Source: Algoriphagus yeomjeoni | Lineage (GTDB): Bacteria > Bacteroidota > Bacteroidia > Cytophagales > Cyclobacteriaceae | Reading direction: 5' to 3' | DNA: 64,000 bases | Assembly: GCF_003259505.1 (NCBI RefSeq) | Contig: NZ_QLLK01000006.1 | Coordinates: forward strand, 306,185 to 370,184 | Shown: positions 23,637-33,013 of the stretch, piece by piece | Layout of the letters: every line of letters starts with the position of its first letter | How positions within the stretch are numbered: position 1 is the first letter of the stretch | Program-made: the position numbers and the translations under genes | Notes under the pieces: generated by a model | Seen by the model: only the letters and a program-made list of their open reading frames with translations | The model's database searches: none | Told to the model about the DNA's origin: nothing

Positions 23637-24653
23637 ATGTTGCAAAAGACATATATAATCGCAGAGGCAGGAGTAAATCATAATGGTGATATTCAAATTG
23701 CTAAGGAATTAATTCAAAAAGCAAAAGAAGCTGGCGCTGATTGTGTAAAGTTTCAGACCTTCAAAGCAGAGCAAATTGTAACAAAAACATCTCCAAAAGC
23801 AAAATACCAATTAGAAGTTACTGACAAACAAGAAAGCCAGTTTGACATGTTGAAGAAGCTTGAAATGGATTTTTCTGGTTACCTGGATTTGGTTAATTAT
23901 TGCAAAAAGTTAGCGATTGATTTTATGTCAACTCCATACAATAAGGAGGATGTTGATTTTTTGGAAGAGTTAGGAGTGAATTCATATAAAATAGCATCTG
24001 GTCAATTGACCGAAATTCCTTTCTTGAAGTACGTAGCAAGTAAAAATAAGCAAATCTATCTTTCTACTGGCATGGGAACGATAGGGGATGTTTTTGAGGC
24101 AGTTGAAGCCATCAGAGGTGTTGGAAATAATAAGCTAACCGTCCTGCAATGTACCACCAACTACCCATCAAGAATTGAGGATGCCAACATTCTGGCTATG
24201 AATGGTATGAGAGAAGCCTGTGATGTCGAAGTCGGATATTCAGACCATGTAGCAAATAATTTCGCTTGTTATGCTGCAGTTGCACTTGGCGCCAAAGTGA
24301 TAGAAAAACACCTTACAATTGATAAAGCAATGGAAGGTCCTGATCATAGTTGCTCACTCACGCCAATGGAATTTAAAGAGATGGTGGACGGAATCAGGAA
24401 TATTGAATCTGCACTAGGTAGCAAGGTGAAAAAACCATCTGCGGTGGAAATAGAGAACAGCAAAGGCATGAAAAGGGGGCTTGTTGTCTTACAGGATGTG
24501 GAGGAAGGGACCGTTCTGACTCCAGAATTGATTGGTTTTAAAAGACCTTTGAAAGGGATTCCAATAAATATGCTTGATAGGCTTATTGGAAAACCAGTAG
24601 CCAAGCAAATGAAAGCAGATGAGGTACTGGATTTTGATTGCATAAGCTGGTAA
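23637..24653 (+). CDS. nonulosonate synthase, LegI-like (NeuB family)
   Basis: 338 aa. Condenses phosphoenolpyruvate with a 6-deoxy-diacetamido-hexose or ManNAc to give a sialic-acid-like nonulosonate. TIM-barrel part 1-250 with IAEAGVNHNGD, VKFQTFKAEQIV, STPYNKEDVDFLEELGV, KIASGQL, STGM, CTTNYP and VGYSDH; antifreeze/SAF domain about 280-337 with FKRPLKGIP. The VKFQTF/ASGQL form resembles legionaminic (LegI) rather than NeuB1 synthases; a different homologue of the NeuB1 type is at 62838. The exact sugar is inference. Confidence 0.88.
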   Translation: MLQKTYIIAEAGVNHNGDIQIAKELIQKAKEAGADCVKFQTFKAEQIVTKTSPKAKYQLEVTDKQESQFDMLKKLEMDFSGYLDLVNYCKKLAIDFMSTPYNKEDVDFLEELGVNSYKIASGQLTEIPFLKYVASKNKQIYLSTGMGTIGDVFEAVEAIRGVGNNKLTVLQCTTNYPSRIEDANILAMNGMREACDVEVGYSDHVANNFACYAAVALGAKVIEKHLTIDKAMEGPDHSCSLTPMEFKEMVDGIRNIESALGSKVKKPSAVEIENSKGMKRGLVVLQDVEEGTVLTPELIGFKRPLKGIPINMLDRLIGKPVAKQMKADEVLDFDCISW

Positions 24654-24667
24654 TGGAATTTAGTTTT

Positions 24668-25035
24668 ATGGAGTTAGGACATGTTTATTTAAAACGTCTT
24701 AAATCTTTTATTCAAAACCTGAGAGTATCATTAAAAACTATCTATTAACAACCTTAGTTATATCCAACGAAGGCAAAGAAATCGCCTACGAATATTTTGA
24801 CCTTCAGCATGCTGCGTTATGGTCAGGCATCGCAGTCACTGTTCAAATGAGTAGGGATGGTTTTGGTTCTACCTTTCTAAATTATTTATTAGATTTTACT
24901 CAGAATTCTGATTTTAAGAAGCTGCAACTCACTCATGATAGATATAACTTGACCACATTAAATTTGACTATGTGCCAGGGTTTTGATGTGCGGAAGGATT
25001 TAGAGAAGTCTTATCTAAGTATTAGAAATGCATAA
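24668..25035 (+). pseudogene. GNAT acetyltransferase remnant, frameshifted
   Basis: A first frame opens at ATG 24668 (MELGHVYLKRLKSF) and stops at 24746; the continuation is in another frame, open from 24703 to the TAA at 25033-25035. Joining them by one base in the A5 run at 24733-24737 gives about 122 aa. The tail matches GNAT motif A and B: SRDGFGSTFLNYLLD, then KKLQLTHDRYNLTTLNL and GFDV. The usual N-terminal part is short or missing. It follows the LegI-like synthase, where legionaminate clusters have an N-acetyltransferase. The 3' end overlaps the next gene by 8 bases. The repair is inference; a sequencing error is also possible. Confidence 0.5.
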
Positions 25036-25876
25036 AAATTACTTTGTTAGCTCCTTGGCGTTTTTAGGACAGCCAGTTGATAAAATAGTTCGCATTTGCA
25101 TAGAAAATCAGATCAATCTGGAATTCAGTTCCGGTATGCCTTTTATGCAAAATATGGAGGAGATTTACTTGAATGCAAAGTTGAGTAAAATGCCACATAA
25201 CTATTTTCCTGCGCCAGATATACCTTTTGTACTAAACTTGGGCAGTAAGGATGAGCAAATAAGGAAGAAATCAATTGAGCATTGTAAAAATGGCTTACGG
25301 CTATCTAAAATCAGTGCATCTCCGTTTTTTGCAGCTCACGCAGGTTTTTGTATTGACCCAAATCCTGAAGAATTGGGAAGGAAAATTGCATTTTCACAAG
25401 GTTTCGATGAAGCTTTACACAAAAAGTTGTTCAGAGAGTCTGTGTTGGAAATTTTGGAATATGCCGATCACCTAGGGATTGATTTTCTGATAGAAAACAA
25501 TGTCCTGGCACCTTTCAATTATAATGGAGTGAATCCATTGCTTTGTTGCGATTCGGGTGGAATAAATGAGTTTTTCAAGGAAATTAATCATCCTAGAATT
25601 GGTCTACTATTGGATACGGCCCATTTAAAAGTCACAAGCAAAACGCTACAGTTGGATCTTTCAGATGAATTAGAAAAGGTCAGGCATACTATTAAAGCTA
25701 TTCACCACAGTGATAACAATGGTGAAATAGACGACAATCAGCCGCTTGGAAAGAACTATTGGTTCTTGAAACATATGAGTCATTTTACTTCACTGGTTCA
25801 TGTACTTGAAGTGAAAAAACAGTCACTGGAGGAGATAAACGAACAAATTTCATTATTACAAAATTTTGGAAATTAA
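25028..25876 (+). CDS. TIM-barrel protein of the xylose isomerase/AP endonuclease 2 superfamily
   Basis: 282 aa. Metal-site residues typical of the fold are visible: His104 (AAHAGF), Glu156 (LIENN), Asp196 and His199 (LLDTAHL), His226/His227 (AIHHSDN) and Glu261 (VLEVKK). Members are sugar isomerases or epimerases. Placed between the nonulosonate synthase and the aminotransferase fusion, overlapping the latter by 11 bases, it probably acts on a sugar or sugar-acid intermediate. No hydrolysing UDP-HexNAc 2-epimerase is seen in the window, but I have no evidence that this gene replaces it. Confidence 0.78.
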   Translation: MHKNYFVSSLAFLGQPVDKIVRICIENQINLEFSSGMPFMQNMEEIYLNAKLSKMPHNYFPAPDIPFVLNLGSKDEQIRKKSIEHCKNGLRLSKISASPFFAAHAGFCIDPNPEELGRKIAFSQGFDEALHKKLFRESVLEILEYADHLGIDFLIENNVLAPFNYNGVNPLLCCDSGGINEFFKEINHPRIGLLLDTAHLKVTSKTLQLDLSDELEKVRHTIKAIHHSDNNGEIDDNQPLGKNYWFLKHMSHFTSLVHVLEVKKQSLEEINEQISLLQNFGN

Positions 25877-27320
25877 GGAGTTAATAATCGCGGAGAATAA
25901 TTCGCTTAGGTCGGCACTTAAATCATTGGATAAAGTGGGGACTGGTGTGTTGTTTATTGTGAACAACGAGACCAAACTAGTGGGAATAATTACGGATGGA
26001 GATATAAGGAGATCCTTGTTAAAGGATATTTCTTTAGAGGAGGAAATTTCCGTCATTATGAATAGAAATTTCATTTCATTACCAGTGGGGGCTTCCAACC
26101 AGGCAATTTTAGAGTCCCTAAATGATAAGATCAAAATTGTTCCACTTCTTAATAATGAAGGGGCAATCGTGGATTATGCTACAAGAAATAGGCTAAGAAA
26201 GATTCCTATAGCTTCTCCTCAATTAGAAGGTAATGAATTAGCCTACGTATCAGATTGTATCAAAACAAATTGGATTTCTTCCCAAGGTAAGTATGTCAGG
26301 GAGTTTGAATCTATTTTTTCAAATTATCATCGGGGATATCATTCAGTAGCAGTAAGTAATGGAACCGTAGCATTGCACTTGGCAATGGAGGCTCTCGGTA
26401 TAGGAGATGGTGATGAGGTAATAGTACCTGATTTAACTTTTGCAGCTTCCATAAATGCGATTATTTATACTGGAGCAACACCGGTACTGGTGGATGTTGA
26501 TCCGAACTCGTGGAATTTGAATCCAGAATTGGTTCGCCGAGCTATCACCAATAGAACAAAGGCAATCATGCCGGTGCATTTATATGGCCAACCCTGCGAT
26601 ATGAATAAATTGATGGAGTTGGCGAATGAATTTAATCTTAAAGTTATTGAAGATTGTGCAGAAGCATTAGGGTCAAAATACCAGGGGCAACCTGTTGGTA
26701 GTTTTGGAGATGCAGCTACCTATAGTTTTTTTGGGAACAAAACAATCACTACAGGTGAAGGAGGAATGGTTCTTTTTAAAGATCAATCCGTATTTGAATT
26801 GGCCACCGTACTGCGAGATCATGGGATGAATAAAAAGAGAAGGTATTGGCATGATGTAGTCGGGTATAACTACCGACTCACAAATCTTCAAGCCGCTATT
26901 GGAGTGGCCCAATTTGAAAGATTAGCGACTTTTGTGGACCGAAAAAGAGTTGCAGCAGATTCTTATAATGCTGTATTATCAAAAAGTCCATATTTTGAAA
27001 TACCCCAGAGCGAAGGGTTAAACTTTAATTCCTATTGGCTCTATACTTTTTTAATTCGTGATAATGCTCCTTTTGACCGGGTTGAATTCATGGATTACAT
27101 GACCAATAAATCCATTGAAACACGTCCCATATTTTATCCTTTGCATGAAATGCCTCCATATCAAGCTTATGGGGATTCAAAAGAATTGATGGTTTCTGAA
27201 TCTATTTCTAAAAGAGGAGTGAGCTTACCGTCATCGGTTAACCTTATGGAAGGAGAATTAGAATATATCTGTCGGACTATTTCTGAATTTTTAGATGAAA
27301 AGGAGGCTATCCAAGTTTAA
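25866..27320 (+). CDS. CBS-domain / DegT-DnrJ-EryC1 sugar aminotransferase fusion
   Basis: 484 aa, TTG start. Residues 1-110 form a CBS pair (VLFIVNNETKLVGIITDGDIRRSLL; MNRNFISLPVGASNQAI). After a short linker, residues about 115-475 are a DegT/DnrJ aminotransferase: WISSQGKYVREFE, VSNGTVALHLAMEALGIG, PDLTFAASINAI, HLYGQPCDM, IEDCAEALGS and SFFGNKTITTGEGG with PLP lysine K292. Best guess: transfer of an amino group to a nucleotide-bound 4-keto-sugar (perosamine or LegC type). CBS domains bind adenylates, suggesting allosteric control; in Campylobacter a CBS domain is fused to the nucleotidyltransferase PtmE of the GDP-legionaminate branch. Confidence 0.87.
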   Translation: MEIKELIIAENNSLRSALKSLDKVGTGVLFIVNNETKLVGIITDGDIRRSLLKDISLEEEISVIMNRNFISLPVGASNQAILESLNDKIKIVPLLNNEGAIVDYATRNRLRKIPIASPQLEGNELAYVSDCIKTNWISSQGKYVREFESIFSNYHRGYHSVAVSNGTVALHLAMEALGIGDGDEVIVPDLTFAASINAIIYTGATPVLVDVDPNSWNLNPELVRRAITNRTKAIMPVHLYGQPCDMNKLMELANEFNLKVIEDCAEALGSKYQGQPVGSFGDAATYSFFGNKTITTGEGGMVLFKDQSVFELATVLRDHGMNKKRRYWHDVVGYNYRLTNLQAAIGVAQFERLATFVDRKRVAADSYNAVLSKSPYFEIPQSEGLNFNSYWLYTFLIRDNAPFDRVEFMDYMTNKSIETRPIFYPLHEMPPYQAYGDSKELMVSESISKRGVSLPSSVNLMEGELEYICRTISEFLDEKEAIQV

Positions 27321-27339
27321 TGTACTCAAGTAGCTATTG

Positions 27340-28035
27340 ATGAAAATTCTTTATTTGATACCAGCAAGAGGGGGATCAAAAGGTATCCCTAAGAAAAATA
27401 TTAAGGAAATAGCAGGAATACCACTTATCGGTTATACCATTAAGGCTGCAAAGGAGGTGGCTGATTCCATTGATATCTGCGTTTCGACTGATTCTGAAGA
27501 AATTGCAGAAGTTGCTAAAAGTTTTGGTGTGGAAATACCTTTTTTGAGGCCAGCAGAAATTTCCTCTGATTTTGCAACCAATGAGCAAGTCATAATGCAT
27601 GCATTGAATTTTTATAGGGATAGAGGAGTAACTTATGATTTTGTTGTAGTCCTGCAGCCTACTTCTCCATTAAGAACAGGAACACATATTCAAGAGGCTC
27701 TAACTTTAATTAAAGAAGATTCAGAGTTAATCGTTTCGGTAAAAGAAACAGATTCCAATCCCTACTATGTCTTATTTGAAGAAGATAAAAAAGGAGTCTT
27801 ATGCAAAGTGAAAACTGGTGTTTTTACAAGAAGACAAGAATGCCCAATTGTCTATGAATTGAACGGTGCTATCTATGTGATTAATGCAGCAAGAATTAGA
27901 GAAAAAGGCTATCAAAAGCTGAATATGAGCAAATACCTGATGGATAAAAGAAATTCCATTGATATCGATGATTTGATTGATTTTTCTCTTGCAGAAATAC
28001 TCTTGAGTCAGAAACCTGATGCTCAAAACAATTGA
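27340..28035 (+). CDS. CMP-nonulosonate (acylneuraminate) cytidylyltransferase
   Basis: 231 aa. Activates a nonulosonic acid with CTP to CMP-sugar. N-terminal nucleotide-binding loop IPARGGSKGIPKKN (7-20), VSTDSEEIAEVA, and VVLQPTSPLRTG all fit NeuA/LegF/PseF. I start at the second codon (ATG 27340) because the preceding TTG gives only one extra Met. Lies 19 bases after the aminotransferase gene. Which nonulosonate it uses depends on the LegI-like synthase upstream. Confidence 0.9.
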   Translation: MKILYLIPARGGSKGIPKKNIKEIAGIPLIGYTIKAAKEVADSIDICVSTDSEEIAEVAKSFGVEIPFLRPAEISSDFATNEQVIMHALNFYRDRGVTYDFVVVLQPTSPLRTGTHIQEALTLIKEDSELIVSVKETDSNPYYVLFEEDKKGVLCKVKTGVFTRRQECPIVYELNGAIYVINAARIREKGYQKLNMSKYLMDKRNSIDIDDLIDFSLAEILLSQKPDAQNN

Positions 28036-28038
28036 TTC

Positions 28039-28563
28039 ATGAATATCTTCAAATTCATACGCCACCATTACAGAGTTTATCAAAAAAATAGAAGAATTAA
28101 TTATCACACTCAGCAAGCCAAAAAAGTACTAGGGGGCTACGGTGACGATTTGAAGGTCAATTTTAAATGTATTTTTAATGAAAATGTTTTCTTAGGAACC
28201 AATTGTCATTTTAATGGAATTGAAATCCCTAAGGGTGGGATCGTGAAGATTGGAGATAATTTCCACTCTGGGAAATCGTGTATGATTTTGTCTAAATACC
28301 ATAATTATGAGGGAGAAAAAATCCCTTATGATAATACATATATCGTTAAGAATGTGACTATAGGAGATAATGTCTGGCTAGGAAACAATGTCATTGTTTT
28401 AGGAAGGGTCACTATTGATGAGGGAGCGATTATTCAAGCAGGAGCTGTGGTAGTTAGTGATATTCCTGCCTGTGCAATTGCCAGTGGGAATCCTGCTAAA
28501 GTGTTTAAGGAAAGGGACAAAGAACATTACTTCAAACTTAAGAAAGAGGGGAGATTTCATTAA
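28039..28563 (+). CDS. left-handed beta-helix acyltransferase
   Basis: 174 aa with hexapeptide repeats (GIVKIGDNFHSG, NVTIGDNVWLGNNVIVLGRVTIDEGAIIQAGAVVV) and the ending IASGNPAKVFKERD, as in xenobiotic/maltose-type O-acetyltransferases. The catalytic His is likely in SKYHNYEG. Probably adds an acetyl group to a sugar of the repeat unit. The gene starts 3 bases after the NeuA-like gene. Confidence 0.82.
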   Translation: MNIFKFIRHHYRVYQKNRRINYHTQQAKKVLGGYGDDLKVNFKCIFNENVFLGTNCHFNGIEIPKGGIVKIGDNFHSGKSCMILSKYHNYEGEKIPYDNTYIVKNVTIGDNVWLGNNVIVLGRVTIDEGAIIQAGAVVVSDIPACAIASGNPAKVFKERDKEHYFKLKKEGRFH

Positions 28564-28597
28564 GTGCTAGTTTTCTTAAGTAGCTCACATTTTTAAT

Positions 28598-30001
28598 ATG
28601 TTCAAAAAGTTATTTAGCCACACGGTTATTTACGGTTTTGCTCCCCAGATCCCTAAAGTTGCCCAACTTTTCATCTTACCTGTTATTACCAAAGATTTAA
28701 CTGAGGTTGATTTTGGGGTAGCGGGCATACTTACTGCCTATACGAGTAGTATTGCCGTCTTGGCATTTCTGGGGCTTAGAGTGATTTTAGTAAATACATT
28801 CTACAAGTCACCAAATCAATTTAAGTGGGCCTGGAGGCAAATTTATGGGTTTCTAACCTTGTGGAATTTTGTTTATGCCTTGCTTTTGGGCTTCTTGATT
28901 TATTGGATTGTACCAGAGGAGGCTCAAGAAAACAGGTGGTTGATCACCTTAATGAATGTGGCGCCCTTGGTCATATTCGGGCCTGTTGGAGTGATAGGAA
29001 TGACCTATTTTCAGCTTAAGCAAAAGCCATTACAAATAGCCTTGAGGACGGCATTATTTGGGATTTTAACTGTTTTTCTAAACCTCTATTTTATTTCGTA
29101 CTTGAAATTAGGCTATATGGGCTGGTTTTGGGCAAGCCTGATCGCTACTGTTCTGTCTAATGCCACTTATTACTATCCCGTTAATTTTAAATTTGGATTA
29201 AAGCCAATTTTCAATTTCAAATGGAGACTCATCAAGCAATCGCTAAAGGTCAGTCTGCCTACCGTACCACACTATTACTCAAGTTATTTACTGAATTCTT
29301 CAGACAAATTGGTGATGGATGTGCTGGGCGTAGGAGTAAATAATATAGGTAAATACAATGCCGCTTATACGGTTGGTAACATATTTCAGCAATTAGGTAT
29401 CGCTGCTGGATTTGCGCTAGGCCCTATGATGACTCAAAAATTCAAGGAGGGTAAAGATATAGTCGCTAGAAATTTAGTTTTCGGGATGCAATTCGCCTTT
29501 TTTGTGCTGACTTTTTTGGTAAGTATTTGGCTGAAGGAGCTTTTTTCATTTTTACTCAAGAGTCCTGGGTTAGACCAAATGTATTCCTTGGGGATTATCA
29601 TCATCATGGGATATAATTACCGACCTATGTATATGGGCTCTTGCAATAAGCTGTTCTTTTTAGAAAAAACTAATATCATTTGGAAAGTCACCTTTTTAGC
29701 AGGAATTATTAATGTCGTTCTTAATTCCATTTTTATCCCAATTTATGGGTTCGAGGTGGCTGCCTACACCACCTTTATTTCCTTATTATTTATGGGCTAT
29801 ATAGGATTCTTTATTCCTTCGATCAAGGCAGTGAATCCAGTTAGCTACCATCCATTTATATGGTTGTTTTTGACCATAGCACTTACAATAGGAGCTTATT
29901 TTATCGTTGATTTTTCTATACAGGTGAAAATAGTTATTTCTCTATCCGTTCTAGTTGTATCCATCTTTTTAGGGTTTTTATTCAAAAAAAGGTTTGCTTA
30001 G
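28598..30001 (+). CDS. wzx: Wzx-like oligosaccharide flippase
   Basis: 467 aa with about 12-14 hydrophobic helices from end to end, of the MOP/polysaccharide-transport superfamily (N-terminal YGFAPQIPKVAQLFILPVITKDLTEVDFG; VSLPTVPHYYSSYLLNSSDKLVMDVLGV). It should flip undecaprenyl-linked repeat units to the periplasmic face. The only flippase of this type in the window. Its stop overlaps the GTG start of the next gene by one base. Confidence 0.88.
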   Translation: MFKKLFSHTVIYGFAPQIPKVAQLFILPVITKDLTEVDFGVAGILTAYTSSIAVLAFLGLRVILVNTFYKSPNQFKWAWRQIYGFLTLWNFVYALLLGFLIYWIVPEEAQENRWLITLMNVAPLVIFGPVGVIGMTYFQLKQKPLQIALRTALFGILTVFLNLYFISYLKLGYMGWFWASLIATVLSNATYYYPVNFKFGLKPIFNFKWRLIKQSLKVSLPTVPHYYSSYLLNSSDKLVMDVLGVGVNNIGKYNAAYTVGNIFQQLGIAAGFALGPMMTQKFKEGKDIVARNLVFGMQFAFFVLTFLVSIWLKELFSFLLKSPGLDQMYSLGIIIIMGYNYRPMYMGSCNKLFFLEKTNIIWKVTFLAGIINVVLNSIFIPIYGFEVAAYTTFISLLFMGYIGFFIPSIKAVNPVSYHPFIWLFLTIALTIGAYFIVDFSIQVKIVISLSVLVVSIFLGFLFKKRFA

Positions 30002-31410
30002 TGAATTTTAAAGAGAGACAGGAAATCATTAGTTTTTACGATAGTTTTGAGGCTACTCATCCGACTGAGAATTGGATCGTTGACGGAGTTAAAGTTTGGC
30101 CAATACTTAAAACCAGCCTTTTTTTAAGGGTGTTTTGGGGCGATAAAGGATATCAAAAGCAAAATTCCAATCGTTCTGAATTGGTTAATTCTCTCATTCG
30201 AAAAGCTAAAAGCATCAGATCAAAAACTTGGTTGAAAGAAGTAAAATTGACTTCGACGGATTACTTGTTTTTTAGTGGTGTTAATTTCAGGGAAAATTTC
30301 AACGGTGAATCCTTCAACAAATTTTTTGATCCTATTGGAGACAGTTTAGCTGGAAAAAATAAGAGATTCCTCTCTTTGGAATATGGACCCGAGATTCAGG
30401 GGAATACATACAAAAACAGAGGGGTAAATATTCAATTGATTTTCAGTTATTTTGAAAGTAGAGTTAAAATAGAAGACATAGATTATTCCAAATGGGTCGG
30501 GTTCGAAGGATTTAAATCTTTTTTGGAAAGCAAGCTTTCAAATTCAACTTTCTCCATAACCAAAGAAATCAAGGATACTTTAAAAAAGGTTATCATTTGG
30601 AAGGCTAGTTTTGATTGGGTTTTAGATCAAACTAAACCTCGAAAGGTTTTCCTTTTATCTTATTATAATATCCCATGTTTTGGTTTATTGATCGCTGCAA
30701 GGAATCGAGGGATTGAATGTATAGATATACAACATGGTACTCAAGGAGTGTTGCACTCAGCATATTCTGGATTTAAGGAAGATTACTCTATTCTTCCTGC
30801 TATGTTTTGGTTGTGGGATCATAAGTCCGAAGAACAATTAAAGGAAAATTTTAATTACTCTACTTTTCAAACTACAATCGGTGGAAATCCTTGGCATAAT
30901 TTTCTGAATAATACTAGCAATGAGTTGAAATGTAACAAGCCCACCATATTGTTTACACTTCAGCCTTTGAGTCCCATTATTGATGATTATATCATTGATA
31001 CTATACTCCAAACAAAGGATGAGTTTGCATGGCTGATTCGCCTGCACCCTAGGATTGAGGCAGCTTCTAAGGAGGGCTTGATTGGGAAATTAGAGTCTTT
31101 GGGAATTTTCGATCAGGGTCTGTGGGATATAGCAAATGAAACTCCCTTGCCTCTATTATTGAAAGAAGTTGATCTTCATATATCAAAGTTTTCAGGCTGT
31201 ATTTCCGAAGCTGCCGACTTAGGTACATTCAGTATAATACTTGAAGAAATAGGGGAAGTCACTTATCAGCATCTGATAGATGAGCAAAAAGCAACAGCTG
31301 GGATAGAATGTAATGCTGAGTATTTATTGTCTTCTATTCGCGCTCACATCGGAAAGAAGGAAGTTGCAGAGCCCGTTGATTTAGAAAGGGTAATAGATCA
31401 ATTATGTTGA
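30001..31410 (+). CDS. putative GT-B glycosyltransferase
   Basis: 469 aa, GTG start. No close family recognised. A helical N-terminal half is followed by a GT-B-like part with ECIDIQHGTQG, FWLWDHKSEEQL, GGNPWHNF, TILFTLQPLSP, WLIRLHPR and SGCISEAADLG. The combination Q-H-G-T, R-x-H-P and S-x-x-x-E-A-A is seen in CDP-glycerol-transferase-like, capsule-synthesis and some sialyl/nonulosonate transferases. Position between flippase and NeuD-like gene makes nonulosonate transfer a fair guess only. Confidence 0.6.
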   Translation: MNFKERQEIISFYDSFEATHPTENWIVDGVKVWPILKTSLFLRVFWGDKGYQKQNSNRSELVNSLIRKAKSIRSKTWLKEVKLTSTDYLFFSGVNFRENFNGESFNKFFDPIGDSLAGKNKRFLSLEYGPEIQGNTYKNRGVNIQLIFSYFESRVKIEDIDYSKWVGFEGFKSFLESKLSNSTFSITKEIKDTLKKVIIWKASFDWVLDQTKPRKVFLLSYYNIPCFGLLIAARNRGIECIDIQHGTQGVLHSAYSGFKEDYSILPAMFWLWDHKSEEQLKENFNYSTFQTTIGGNPWHNFLNNTSNELKCNKPTILFTLQPLSPIIDDYIIDTILQTKDEFAWLIRLHPRIEAASKEGLIGKLESLGIFDQGLWDIANETPLPLLLKEVDLHISKFSGCISEAADLGTFSIILEEIGEVTYQHLIDEQKATAGIECNAEYLLSSIRAHIGKKEVAEPVDLERVIDQLC

Positions 31411-31435
31411 ATTTTAATTTTTCAAATAGCTGAAG

Positions 31436-32062
31436 ATGATAATGGTTATTGCTGGGGCCGGTGGACATGCTTTGGAGGTTTTTGATGAATTAAATTCTCT
31501 TGACTCAGAGCTAAAAGATCATGACATCATTTGCTTAGATAAAGACATATCGAAATTAATTTTTAAGGGAAATATTCGCATTCTTCATACCGAAGAGGAA
31601 TTAAAAAGAGAAGTTCCTGGGTCATTTCGATTTTGTTTGGGAATAGGCAATTCTCGAATTAGAAAGAAAATAATGGAGTCTCTTGAAGAAATAGGAGGGA
31701 TCTACTTCCCAATTAGATCTAAAAATTCTATCATAAGTACTTCTTCATCTGGCTCATATGATGCTTTAAATCAATCATTTATTGGGCCAGAGGTGAAAAT
31801 TGGCTTAGGATCTTTGATTAATGTAGGAGCCAAAGTCCACCATGAAGTCAGCCTAGGAGAATTCGTAGAAATCGGACCTGGTGCGCTGGTCTTAGGAAAT
31901 GCCAGCGTAGGTGATTTCACGCAAATCGGTGCAGGTGCTGTGATTCTTCCGGGTGTTCATGTGGGCGCAAATTGTAAGATTGGTGCAGGTTCTGTTGTCA
32001 CAAAGAATATTGCAGATGGGAGCACTGCCTTTGGGGTACCCTGTAGAGTTAAAGCCGAATGA
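31436..32062 (+). CDS. NeuD/PglD-type sugar acyltransferase
   Basis: 208 aa. N-terminal Rossmann-like PglD-N subdomain (MIMVIAGAGGHALEV) that binds the UDP-sugar, then a left-handed beta-helix (about 105-205; LINVGAKVHHEVSLGEFVEIGPGA, IGAGAVILPGV, GVPCRVK). Catalytic His likely in VGAKVHHE. NeuD and PglD acetylate nonulosonates or amino-sugars with acetyl-CoA. The location fits modification in the nonulosonate pathway and may cover for the broken GNAT gene. Confidence 0.87.
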   Translation: MIMVIAGAGGHALEVFDELNSLDSELKDHDIICLDKDISKLIFKGNIRILHTEEELKREVPGSFRFCLGIGNSRIRKKIMESLEEIGGIYFPIRSKNSIISTSSSGSYDALNQSFIGPEVKIGLGSLINVGAKVHHEVSLGEFVEIGPGALVLGNASVGDFTQIGAGAVILPGVHVGANCKIGAGSVVTKNIADGSTAFGVPCRVKAE

Positions 32063-32094
32063 AGCTAAAAACTAATTTTTCTAGTTAGTAAAAG

Positions 32095-32961
32095 ATGGAT
32101 TTAAAGATTTCTGTCATTATACCTACGTACAGGGATTGGGAAACCTTAAGTGAGTGTTTGAAGTATCTACAGAATCAAACGCTTTCCAGCACTCAATTTG
32201 AAGTTGTGATAGTCAATAATGAACCTTCAGATTTAATGCCTCAGGATTTTGAACTTCCTCCAAACACTAGAGTGATCACTGAATCTAAACCTGGTTCTTA
32301 TGCAGCAAGAAATAAAGGAGTCAATGAAACTACTTCTGATTTTTTGGCATTCACTGATTCTGATTGCGCTCCAGCGCCAAATTGGCTAGAAAACGGTGTA
32401 AATCTTTTACTTCAATTCGATATGGTCGGAGGAAGAATGGAGTTTTTCAAGCCTTCAGACGCCTCAGATTTGGCTTTCATTTATGAAAAGAAGTTTGGAT
32501 TCAATCAAAAAAGAAATGTTGAAGAAAAAGGGCAAAGTGTAACTGCCAATCTATTTTGTAAAAGAGAAGTTTTTACCCGAATCGGACCATTTTCTGAAAA
32601 CCTTCTATCAGGAGGTGATTTTGAGTGGACCAAAAGAGCTACTTCTTCCGGTTTTAAAATGGCCTACGGGGAGCAGGTTGTGGTTTCCCACCCTTCTAGA
32701 AAAAATATAGCTGAATTAATCCGTAAAAAGAAAAGGACAATAGGGGGGATGTACACCAGGTTTTATAATTCCTACACCCCTAAACAAAAAGTATTTTTCG
32801 CTTTACATTTTATCAGGCCTCATGTTTCTATTTTTACTTACTCTGATTTAAGTGCGATTGAAAAAATAAAATTGTTTTTCGCAACTTGGTATGTGGAGTG
32901 TATAGGAATGAAAGAAATGTTGAAGTTAGATTTAGGGATTAAAAAAGCAGAAAGAGTATGA
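32095..32961 (+). CDS. GT2 family glycosyltransferase
   Basis: 288 aa, GT-A fold. N-terminal SVIIPTYRDWETLSECL, nucleotide-binding VVIVNNEPSD, SKPGSYAARNKGV, DxD-type TDSDCAP near 83-89, and SGGDFEWTKRATSSGFKM. No membrane segments. It is paralogous, and equal in length, to the gene at 37802. Donor and acceptor unknown. Confidence 0.88.
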   Translation: MDLKISVIIPTYRDWETLSECLKYLQNQTLSSTQFEVVIVNNEPSDLMPQDFELPPNTRVITESKPGSYAARNKGVNETTSDFLAFTDSDCAPAPNWLENGVNLLLQFDMVGGRMEFFKPSDASDLAFIYEKKFGFNQKRNVEEKGQSVTANLFCKREVFTRIGPFSENLLSGGDFEWTKRATSSGFKMAYGEQVVVSHPSRKNIAELIRKKKRTIGGMYTRFYNSYTPKQKVFFALHFIRPHVSIFTYSDLSAIEKIKLFFATWYVECIGMKEMLKLDLGIKKAERV

Positions 32962-33013
32962 TTATCATTTCATTTCAAAATCAAATGACTCTCGCACATT
33001 GCAGGTTTACCTT

